Shown in pieces: positions 11,100-21,800 of a stretch of 64,000 nucleotides of DNA (position 1 is its first letter; each line of letters begins with the position of its first letter). The stretch lies in assembly GCF_029962835.1 (NCBI RefSeq), contig NC_080586.1, forward strand, positions 67,891,501 through 67,955,500. Reading direction: 5' to 3'. The notes under the pieces were generated by a model. That model was not told the DNA's origin and did not search any database. It saw only the letters and a program-made list of their open reading frames with translations. The DNA comes from Magnolia sinica. Lineage: Eukaryota > Streptophyta > Magnoliopsida > Magnoliales > Magnoliaceae. The translations under genes and the position numbers were made by a program.

Positions 11100-11624
11100 G
11101 GACGCGGATTGCGTCCTACCCCGCCCGGACGGTAATCTGCCCTGGCCGGGCTCTGTGGGCCCAAAGTGATATAGGTATTTTATCCACGCTGTTAATCATT
11201 TTTCTTAGATCATTTTAAGACATGATGAAAAATATTAGGCAGTATAAGCCTTAAGTGGACTACAAAGTGGGGATTGAACGTCCAGTATTAAAAAGTTCTT
11301 GGGAGCGGGAGAAGTTCCGAATCAAGCTTATATTTGTGTTTTCACTTCACCCACGCCTACATGACCTTATTAATAGGTCAGATGGTAAAAAAAACATCAC
11401 AGTGGCCCTCATAAAGGTTTCAATGGTGGGTACCATTATCACGGCAGCTTCCTTTGGTGTAGTTCACTGCAGTTGTGGACCTGCTTCTTTCTTTAGATCA
11501 TAATTTAAAATGGTCTAATAAAAGCAATTCACAGTGTGGATAAAATACTTGCATCACTTTAGGCCCCACGAAGCTCTGCCCAAACGGATTACCGTCCCAC
11601 AGGGGCAGGACACAATCCACGTCC
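11100..11624. mobile_element. MITE of the same family, copy 6, with perfect 9-bp target duplication
   Basis: The termini are GGACGCGGATTGCGTCC and inverse (ending ...AATCCACGTCC). They are followed inward by inverted GACGGTAATC.GCC and GTGGGCCCAAAGTGAT blocks. ACTGAGCTT flanks both sides (11091-11099 and 11625-11633). A 9-bp duplication suggests a Mutator-like parent. Confidence 0.85.
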
Positions 11625-11700
11625 ACTGAGCTTGTAGTTACACGTTCTCCTGAGAGGGGTTGTAGCAAGTTTGCCTCCTGCGCCGGTGGCACCCAGGCAT

Positions 11701-12249
11701 GGTTGCGGATTAGGTACTACCCCTGCCTCTTCTAAGCTCGGGAGAGGTGGGAGGCTCATAGGGCAATTGAGAGGCCATCGTGATGTATGAAATTTACCTA
11801 CACCATTCATCCATTTTTAAATATCATTTTAAATTATGAAACTAAAAATAACAAATGTACAATGTCCAAATGGACCACATAAGGGGAATTAAATTCCTAA
11901 GGTGAAAATTATTTTCAGGACCACAGAAGATTTGGATCAAGACAATATTTGTTTGTTTTCATTTTATCCAATTGTATATGTCCATATCAACCAGTTGGAT
12001 GGAAAATAATTGTCACAATAGACCCTAAGAAGGTTTCAATGGTGACCGTCCTTAGTACCAATGCTTCCTGTGGTGTGGTTCACTTAAGCATCATATCTAC
12101 CTTATTTTCGGTTTAGCCATCTAAAATGATATGGAAATATGGATGGACGGTTTGGATAAAACACATAAATCACGGTGGCCCTTCAGTGGCCCTCAGAGCC
12201 TCCGGCTGTCTCGAGCTTGGAACAGGCGGGTAGTACCTAATCCGTGCCC
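11701..12249. mobile_element. MITE of the same family, copy 7
   Basis: Inverted termini carry CGGATTAGGTACTACC on the left and its inverse on the right. Further inverted blocks contain AAGCTCG.GA and GAGG and end at CC.TCGTGATGTATG. No clear target duplication was found. The stretch 11634-11700 between copies 6 and 7 is unassigned. Confidence 0.8.
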
Positions 12250-12319
12250 GCATGGCCCTCAGCAGATGGGCGCATAGACCCAGACACGAGTGCCACGTGG
12301 GAGCTGTGGTCGCGTCCGC

Positions 12320-12745
12320 GGAAATCACGCGTGTAAACTTAAGTAGGCCCACCGATGATGTTTTGTGAGAAATCTATTTCGTTCATCAGTTTTTTGAGCT
12401 CATTTTAAAATTTACAGACCAAGAGTGAATCGGATCCAACACTCAAAATAGGCCATTAAAGGAAAATGTGGGTAGGGAAATTCCCGCCGTTTAAACTTCC
12501 CTAAGGTCGAGAGTAATCTTTACATGCCATCCATGCCATTCATAAATTCGTTCCTACCGGGATGGACTGAAAACAAAAATATTACCTGATTCAAAACTTA
12601 CGTGGCCCAAACGTTTTCGGATCACTTGAGTATTCGATCCAGTTTATTTTTAGCACCATGTCTTAAAATTATATAAAAAAACGGATGGGGGGTTCTACTT
12701 CACACAAACTTCGCGTTAGGCCCCACCTAGGTTTTCAGGCAGGAG
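12320..12745. mobile_element. Diverged copy of the same MITE family, copy 8
   Basis: Blocks GTAGGCCCACCGATGATGTTTTG at the left and GTTAGGCCCCACC at the right are arranged like the family, but the middle is strongly diverged. The edges are approximate. Confidence 0.5.
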
Positions 12746-13480
12746 CTTCTGAGAAATGCTTTCGAAATCCGTGTCTGTTCTTGGCTAAGCAAGAGATGGA
12801 AAGGCGATTCGCGAAAAGATGTATTGAAAGTTATCACTACATGCGACAGCGAGGCACACATCAGAGCCATTGGCTAGGTGGAGTGCACTCAAACCATGCA
12901 ACGGCTTAAAAAAAATTGACGGTTGAGAAAAGAATTGACAAGCGGTCCATATTCAACGCATTGGTGCGACTGATGTTAAGTCGACCAACCTAATTTCCTT
13001 GAATAATCATATTGAAGTTGTGCCCACGTGATGAATGGTCTAGTCTCCCGTACAGAGCAGATGTCAACATAACACTCTCGTGCAGGATCAGGACCCTTCA
13101 TCTAGGCGGAGACCCAGACGAGGCCCATCCACTGATCAGATAGGCTGCACGGGATGAACTGAATAAGGACCGTTGATCATTTTTTCTAGCTCCTAAACAA
13201 GCGTCGCGCATCTTTTGAGTGATAAAGTGTAACTTCCGGGACACTGCATTTTGACATTGCTCCCAACCTGATCAACTGTCCAGATCTCACACGTATGTTC
13301 ATTGTCGGCACGTGTACCGCGATACCATCTCATTAATCTAACGCGCGAGAGCACAGTAGCATTTCTCAAATAAAAAAAAGAAAACGTTAAAAAAGAAAAC
13401 AGATCTCAGCCGCTGGTTTCTAAATCGACGGCTAGAAACCAATTCGATGACGACGAAACTCCCATCCTCCTCTTCCTATT
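12746..13480 (+). promoter_or_regulatory. SAR1 upstream region
   Basis: This is the only MITE-free DNA upstream of SAR1. It holds two CACGTG G-box cores (13025-13030 and 13309-13314) and an 8-bp inverted repeat GGTTTCTA/TAGAAACC (13415-13422, 13433-13440). Promoter function is inferred from position only. Confidence 0.45.
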
Positions 13481-13604
13481 GGAAATTACATCTCAACCGC
13501 CAAATCCCGGTTACCCAGCCTGTGACCTCGCTGCCGTACAGACCACTTTCCATGTTCCGTATTCCTCAGCCGGTAACCCCACATTTCCAGCTCATCAGAC
13601 AAAA

Positions 13605-13826
13605 ATAAATAAATATACGCTTTGGTACGGTTGACAAAGAAGACTCTCTTTTCTCCCCTCTCTCTCTCTCTCTCTGTCTCTCGCAGTCTCGCGTGATTAC
13701 CCGGCATCGCGATCGAGATATCTGAGCCGTTGATTTTCTTACTGGGTCCTCCGTTCTGATTCCGGCGAAATTTCGCCGGATTTTGGATGATCTTGTCGGA
13801 TCGGGGGCGGATTCTTGCTGGAAATT
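13605..13826 (+). promoter_or_regulatory. SAR1 core promoter and 5' leader
   Basis: A TATA-like AATAAATATAC tract (about 13607-13617) precedes a CT-rich leader with a (CT)n run near 13656-13675, a layout common in plant promoters. The leader then contains a 20-bp perfect palindrome (13761-13780) and an upstream ATG (13787). The transcription start is inferred to be near 13640 and is not shown directly. Confidence 0.5.
13761..13780. repeat. Perfect 20-bp palindrome in the SAR1 leader
   Basis: The half-site TCCGGCGAAA is followed without a gap by its exact reverse complement, 46 bp before the SAR1 ATG. Confidence 0.95.
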
Positions 13827-13840
13827 ATGTTCCTCGTTGA
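13787..13840 (+). other. Upstream ORF overlapping the SAR1 start codon
   Basis: An ATG at 13787 opens a 17-codon frame ending at TGA 13838-13840, out of frame with and overlapping the SAR1 ATG at 13827. Its context is weak (T at -3), so leaky scanning would be expected. Such an ORF can lower translation of the main frame if the mRNA starts upstream of it. Confidence 0.6.
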
Positions 13841-13955
13841 TTGGTTCTATGGCGTTCTCGCCTCGCTCGGTTTGTGGCAGAAAGAGGCCAAGATCTTGTT
13901 TCTAGGGCTTGATAATGCCGGAAAGACGACTCTTCTTCATATGCTCAAAGATGAG
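13827..13955 (+). CDS. SAR1: SAR1 coding exon 1
   Basis: Forty-three codons run from the ATG through the membrane-anchoring N-terminal helix and the P-loop, ending after LKDE. The donor GT is at 13956. Confidence 0.95.
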
Positions 13956-16900
13956 GTCTCTCTCTCTCTGGATCTTGACTTTTGAGTTTTCTGCAGAAAA
14001 TTTGCAATTTTTAAATATATTTGCGATTTTATACATTTTTAATTTTTTGAAATTTTGTTAATTTATGCTTGGATTGGATGTTACGGACAATTATTGTTGT
14101 TATTTTGTAAAATTGTTTTTATTAATTTGTGCTTTAAAAAAACTCTAATTTCATTAGCATTCTGGTTGGATTAGTTGATCTGGAAGTTTTATTATTTTCT
14201 TTTGATTTCTTTTCTTGATTTGTTTTCTTCATGTTTTTTAGATCAGATATGCTGGAAGGTCAGGCGTTTTTCTGATTTTTTATTTTATTTTATGCAAGTT
14301 AAAGGGTCATTGCCATGCCATTGAGATTCATGCCTACTGTTTTTATGATTTTTAGATGATTTATTTTTCTTTGATTTTTCTTTGTTGGATTCGATGTTCA
14401 AATTTTATTTTTTATTTTTTTAATTATTTTTTGGATTTTTTGTGACTTTTAGGTCAGATTTGAATGTTTTGGAGTTCTCTCTCTTTTCTTTTTGACATTT
14501 TTTTTTTTCCTGTTGATCTTTTTTTAGAGGTTGGTCCAGCATCAGCCCACGCAGTACCCAACTTCGGAGGAATTGAGTATTGGGAAGATCAAATTCAAGG
14601 CTTTTGATTTGGGCGGGCATCAGATTGCACGCAGAGTCTGGAAGGACTACTATGCAAAGGTTGGTCTGACTTTTTTGGGTCTTCTCTATCTTTTGCTTGG
14701 TTGTTGCTGTATTCGTTCTAGTGTTGATTGGATTTTTTTTTTTTCTTGTGTTTTGATACTGTTCCATTAATTGTTGGGGCTTAATTGGGTCCTTGAGATA
14801 AATCAGTGTAGCCAAAGATCCATACGTTTTTTATAGTTGAAATTTGGCTATTCTATGCATGTCAGCTATACTTTGTGATGCAGATCTTGATGTGGGCATA
14901 GCATCACTGGATCTACATGGGGTTTATCTTATCCCATTCATCAAAAAAAAAAAAAAAATCTTATTCCAATTTTCTTTTTGGTGATCACGTATTGGTTCAA
15001 GTAGACTGAAACCAGCATCATCTCCCAATAGAAAGCAGATTTCTTGCCAGCTTAGCTATCGAGTGGTTGGCAATGTATGTATGTACGTATGTATGTGGTG
15101 TGAAGTTGGAATGTCTTGGTGATGTTGGTCGTAAAGCTTTGCTAATTGCATGCTCATTGCCATTTTTTATGCCCATATGTTACTGTGACCAACCATCCTT
15201 TTTCAGTCCCTTGTGTAGATCGTAGATCTAATTTTCTGGAGGAACATACTAAAAGGTACTGAAAGTTATTATGTGGTTTGTGCCTTCTCACCTCTTGGTT
15301 TTAGTCGTGTTAACTTTTTATCTGATCTTTGTTATTTTGCTGTTGGAATTGATTAATTTACTTGTTTGTTTCAGTTCCACACTTCTCTATGATTGATTAG
15401 TGGAACATGTCAACCTGAAGTTCTTTGTAATGGATTTTGGTCTATAAACTTGTGAAGACAATCAATAAAATGTACTTGGGACCCTCTAATTAGCCCCTTT
15501 CCCCATCATGTCATGCTTTTTGGTAGATTAATGAGTTTAGTGAAGCGAGCCGTTCTTCGAGTGGTCAATGCCTAATAATGTTGTGGCACCACCTAAACAT
15601 CTTAGTTATCTAGCAAGCGTGTGAGCTCACATTTGTCCATTTTATGAGTTTGTTTCCGTTCTTTTGAGATTTTTTGTATGTGGCCTCGGAGCATTATTAT
15701 TGACTGGGTAACCTTTGTGCTAACTGCTGATGCTTTTAGAAGTTGTTCAACTGTATGACCCAAGTCGACTTGTGAGGCTTCCTGAGTGCATCTTAGGTAT
15801 GAAGTGCACTTCAATTTTAATTTTTTAGGTGTTCACCGTGTTTTAGGAACATCTTCCTGTCCTTATGAAGTTATTCAAGTATACCTTGGGTTCTAGATGC
15901 TTTGATGCACTGAGTTCATATTCTGCAGGAAGGAGCTAAAACCCTGCCTATTTCTAGGGAAGCTTTCTTTATGTTACACCAGCTATGCCTCTGTAGCAGG
16001 TCTGGTAGACTGAGATAGTTGTATGGTGATGCAGCCTCTGGTTTAGTGTGGAGGCTATTGTCACTAATGTAGGGTGTAGGAGGTGAATGATAATGGGTCC
16101 TATGTTGTTCAGGATGATGTTTACTACTTCCATAATGTGCTTGAGTAGACATTGGTAAAATGTGTTTCTGCCTGCCTTGCGTTGCATCTTCTATTTTGGA
16201 TTTTGGTATATTATACATAATTGTTTATGTCTTTAATTATTTCCCACCTATGAAATGGTACAAAAAGAGTGGTTCATGCTTTGATGACCTGGTTGAGGCC
16301 ACCCTCCACTTGCATGGTTCAAAAGCTTGGAACTTGGGCATGGCTCAATTGGACAAAACTTTCGAGTGAGTTATGTAGATTCTGATCAGGTATGATAAAC
16401 TGCAGAAAAATCTTGAAAATATTGTATAATATCATATAATAAATTGAATAAGTAATTAAAAAAAAAAAAAAAAAAATCTTGAAAGCTAAATATCTTAAAT
16501 AAAATTTTTTGATGGATGCAAACTGTTGAACATTACAAAGGTCAATAAAAATATTTAAAATATTAAATCAAATTATCATTGTGGGTGCCTCACCCAAATT
16601 CCAAAATATAGGCACAAACAACACTTACAGAAATAAATATATTTTAGCTATCCGAATAAACTTAACACGTAAAATAAAACGATGAAAACATAAAGACAAA
16701 GGAAATTAGGAAGCAATATTTACATAGTTCCTATAGTAACCAATTACTTGTGAAGTAGTAATATGAACAACAAATAATTTATAATCAAACATTGAAAAGT
16801 TACGCATGATTTTTAAAAGAAATAGTCGTTTGTATGAGCATCACTCGCTCTATTAAACTATTAGAAAACCCCAACAGAAGAACAAGATGCAAAAAGATCA

Positions 16901-18824
16901 AAGATTGTGCTTTTTTGTTCTATGGATCAAGGTACCTATAATGAAAATTGAACTAAGATCTAGAGAGTCCTTATTAGTAATTGCTTCAACAACAAGATAG
17001 TGGAGGCAAGCTTGAGGGCTAGGTGAGAGATCTTCAGCTTGACCAAATAAATTCACATACAAAAAGAATTGAGAAAGATAAGAGGGAAGTTTTGTGGAGA
17101 GGACACCTCACTTAGAGTTTTCAACATGCAACACAACTCGATGACATGACTAGGACACTCTAGATTGATATTCATACAAAGTTTTGAAGTGTCATGTCAT
17201 GTCTAGGAGTGCCAAGTGTACCCCAGTGTCAGCATGGCAATATCCTAGAAAATAGAATTGTCTAGTTAACGCTCTCAACTACCCCCCACACTACCTTGCT
17301 TGCTTTTTGGGGCTGGGGGTCAATACTGGAAGGGACCATACTGGTGTGGGAGTACTATGTTATTTATACCCGAGAAATGCTCCAAATACCTTGTTATTGA
17401 CTTGGGAATTTGCACCCTAGTCTAAATCCAGCTGATGTATGTTGCTAACTTGACGAGTGGCTCCAGCCTAACTAATGAATGGCCCAGATCTTTGACACAT
17501 TGTTGTGTGCATGGATTTCGGACATGTGTTCTGCCTCCTCACATGAGGTGCTCATTGAATCATGAGTCATGACCCTTTGGATGGAGAGAGCAAAAATGCC
17601 TCTTTGGAAACATCTCCCTTGGCGCTTCGGAAAAAAACTGTCATTTTAGGTAATTTCTTTTAGTAATTAATTAATGTCAGGCCCTAACCAAACGTATGTA
17701 ATGCTTAAAGTGCTTTTGAGAATTACAATTGGCTAAAAGCATTGATTTAAGCAATGGCAAATGGGTCCTTAAGTTTGACCCCAAAGTCTTGATTGCCTCC
17801 TATATCCTAGATATATAAAGGATGTGTGATGCCTAGATATAAGAAGGATGTTTGATGTGGAGTTCACTTTTTTCAATATTATATAATCTTGCATTGTGTA
17901 AGGATGTAATGATTGAGTAGTGAGCAACAATCGTTTAGAGGCAAACTTGTTGGCTAGGTGGTGTATACATGATGGGGGTATCAGTTAGGTCCTTCAGTGA
18001 TCATGTTCCATCTATAGTGGGTGGTTTGAAATGACCATTAGGTGCTGATGAAATTTGAGTCTCAGATAGCTTAAAAGAACCTAACTGAGTAATTGGATCT
18101 ACTAGCAGCAAAAGCTAGAAGCAATACACAAAACTATGGCTAAGAGAGATACACAGCTATAGATCGGGTTAGAGTGATGGGAACTCGAGATCTCAAGCAA
18201 AGCTCAAAAGGTACAACAAATAAGATGGAAGATGCAAAAATTAAATACAATAAAGTAAAAAAAGAAATATATACTTTTTAATTTTGGCCTTTTCGGGTTG
18301 CGCAAACCTATTCCTTGTTTAGCTAGTTCTGTTAGAAGGAGGAAGCCTGCTTGGCATGCATGCGATCGCTCATTATGCCTCGGCCCATGATTACCAGCAC
18401 TAGTTTGTACCTTAACTAGAAAGCAAGGCAAGTTTCTTATGGCTTGGTGAGAGTTTTGTGGCTTTGTCCAAAATGCTCATGGATGGGGGGTGCTGGCTCT
18501 TTCCATAATCTATATGTAGATTTGTTGACTTCTTGACTTCTTTTGTAAACAAACAAAAGATGTTTTGAGATTTTTCCCTAGACTTGTTCACTTATTCAAA
18601 CTACTTGATAGTCCAGTAAACGGTTGTGTCGGGACAATGGGTCAATTGGCCTAGCTTGTCATTTGTGTTTGGGCAACCAAAGTGGGCTGCTGGTCAGGTT
18701 CCACCCGAAATCAAGACCTGTTAAGGAAACTGGTTGAGCTCGAGCATTACTGGACTTGACCTAATCCAACTGTGATGACTTGTAACTCAACCTTGGTAAG
18801 TATTGAGATGGACATAACTACAAC

Positions 18825-18896
<72 letters not shown>

Positions 18897-21800
18897 GCTG
18901 TGGGAATGTTTAAAAAAGAAAAAAGAAAATGAAGCTGTGGATTGACAATGACTTGATTGGACCTGAGTCGACCCATCCTCAACAACCCACATATACCTCA
19001 ACCATGATAGACAACCGAAACCATGTGAGAGTAATTGAAATAAAGAGAGAGAAGATGAGCCCCTTGGAAGCACTCGCTCTAACCTAGCCCCCAGATACAG
19101 GTCTTCCAGGGGAGTGGTCAGCTTGGTTAGGCTTTTGTGCTCTGAGAAATAACTTTCCTTAATCCTAACCCTGACAGCTTAACCCACTGTTGACATATGA
19201 AACCTCACTTTTTTCCTTATGGTGCCAAAGCCTAAAGGATAGTTCGAGCGACTTCATGCACACGACCAAGAGTTAGGATGGGATTGTTGGTATGGAAAAA
19301 AGGCATGGTCCAAATCCGCATTGGTGAGTTCTGACCTCTAATAGCCATTGAGCCTACCCAAGAGTGTTTACAGGGCTGTGTCTGTCCAATGCTATTCTAG
19401 GGACCCTATGCCAAACCATCTATCCTTTATGCATATATTCTTCCAGGAAGATTAAGAGCACAAAGGCTCTTTATGACTATCTGCTAGTGCAAAGGTGCTA
19501 ATGCCTAAGCGGCAAGTGCTCAGCTCCGTTCAAGCGAGTGTTAGCTTCTACACCAATTCTTTAGTTCCCAAGATCAACGTAACCTTGGCCTCTTCCCGTC
19601 CAACCAAGGGGCACTAGTGTAACTGCCTAACTACCTTTTGGGTGGGAAATCAAGACCTTAAGATTATAAATACCCCTTCAAGCCTCATTTGCAAGGAGTT
19701 AGCTGGCTGGTCGTCTTGGGACTTTAGACTCTAACACTCTTCTTAAAGTTGAGATGAGCCTCACTAATCTGGACACTAACATTCCCTTTGGGAAGGGAAG
19801 GTACTACGCTCATGGTGTAGCCTTCCTATGGAAGGCTCTACGGTATGCGCAAACCAACCATTCTCTACGGCAAGCGCACACCTCATCACAAGCCTGCCAC
19901 ATTGCCTCTGCGCCAAGCGCATGGTGAATGCTCAACCATAGTTCAAGGAAAATCTGCATTAAGATTGGAAATTGTTTTGAGTCACTTTTTCATTCACTTC
20001 ATGCCAGGAGCAGACACGTCTTGCTTCCAATAGCTGGTTCTAACCTTATTCCGCCATGGAAGAGAGCCGCTAGACCATGGAAGCACCATGCATTGCACCC
20101 ACCTGTAAGGCACTGTAGTTTTGGGCCAAGTCATAATGACTCCTGCAATCTTTAGATCTCGCCATGCACAATGTTTAGTAGTGTCACGTTGTACCTTGCT
20201 TATAAGGGACATGGTCTTGTATTGGACTCCAAGGCACTCCTGCTCATGCATCCATCCTATATCTACAAAGGATGGAAGATCAATCTTTACCTGCTATTCT
20301 ACTGTCAACATCTCCCCGTGAGATAGATATCTTCATTAGCTTTAGTGATGCTCTATGCTTCTCACGTAGGCTGTGTCATACTTAGATGAACACAGGTGGC
20401 TCCATGCCATACAACACTAGATGCCACTCTTCCTCTCGCATGTGAAACCTATAGGGTAAACAACTATAAAGCTCCAAACTTCTTAACTATATAGGACCTA
20501 CATGTCTTATGAATTGACTTCTGTCTATGCTTTGAGTGGCTACAAAGACATGACAAGCTATTATCCCAAACTGTGGTTACATTGGCTATCTGATGCCTCG
20601 TTGACTACATTGCTATATAAAGTTGCTGCCTCTATGGAGAAGTCCATGACACCCTTTGGCTATACGAGACACTTGACACTCATCAGCTACATAAGACGCC
20701 ATGATGTCCAACGACTTCAAAATATCTGAAGCCCAGCTACTAGGTCCTCAACATTACAAGGCTAAAAAGATTTTCTATGCTACAACTATAGATGTAGACA
20801 TTATGAAATGAACATCATTGTCGCTAGCAGACACTGACATGAGCATCATAGGCTCATAGCATGACAACCAAAATGCACGAAGCCCAGCTTTTAAATCCTC
20901 AATGCTATAAAGCTAAGAGATTCTCTATGCAACAGCTACAAATGCTGATATTATGAAATGAGCATTACCATCAATACAGATGTATACTCTAATATGAGCA
21001 TCATAACATTGCATTATTTGCATTCATGGTGAGCATACTTGATTTTACCTTTTTAATCAAGGGTTTTTCCCTATGGAATGTAATTAAGGGCTTGTACTAG
21101 ACCACAACCCGGAATGTATTGTCCATGAATCAGTGAAACCTAATGCAGGGGCATTTTCACACCGGGCTCAAGTGGGTGGCCTGTGTGAAGTGGGAGCACA
21201 CTCGGGGCGGTTGGCTCGTGTGAGGCGGGACTTATGTTAAGTGGGACCCACGAGAGGGGTTCAAACGAGGGCCTGACCTGGGTTATGAGATAAAGGGATT
21301 GATTTGCCACTCTATTAGTTTGAGCTTTTAGAGCAAATTGTTACTTGTCCTATGTCAAAAGTGGTATTAGAGCGGGAAGTCACGTGTTTGAGACTCCTCA
21401 CCGGGGGTGATTAATGCAGGGGCATTTTCACATCGGGCTCGAGTGGGGTGGCCTGTGTAAAGCGAGGGTACGCTCGAGGTGGGTGGCTCGTGTGAGGCGC
21501 GACCCTAAGTGAATTGGGGTCCCACGAGGGGGTTCGGCCGAGGGCTTGACCTAGGCTATATGAGATAAAGGGATTGATTCGCAATGCTCTATATATTCGA
21601 GCTTTTAGAGCAAGTGGTTAGTTGTTCTGCGTCAAAACCCCTCAAAAGGGATATATATATATATATATATATGAAACAGCCTTGAAAGGGATATTTGGTT
21701 GCACATCTCGTCCACAATGGAGTTAATTAACAAACATAATATCGATCATAATGAAAGAAACACAATTCTTGTAAACACCCTCTTAATTGAGACAATTGTA

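Larger units (their letters stand above)
21144..21634 (+). mobile_element. TRIM: miniature LTR retrotransposon
   Basis: Two direct repeats (21144-21357 and 21415-21634), each starting TGCAGGGGCATTTTCACA and ending ..GTCA, flank only 57 bp. The first repeat is followed after 4 bp by TGGTATTAGAGC, a one-mismatch initiator tRNA-Met primer site. A G-rich CCGGGGGTGATTAA tract precedes the second repeat. This is the complete plan of a terminal-repeat retrotransposon in miniature. It has no coding capacity and depends on enzymes from other elements. No matching target duplication is visible. Confidence 0.85.

Noticed and set aside
18747-19073. 108-codon open frame on the minus strand
   Set aside because: It is created by the TG/AG microsatellite (Ser-Leu and Thr-His repeats) and has no family likeness.
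19286-20306. Possible solo LTR (TGTTGG start, GTCAACA end, TATAAATACCCC box)
   Set aside because: The flanking 5-mers do not match and there is no second copy, so the boundaries are guesswork.
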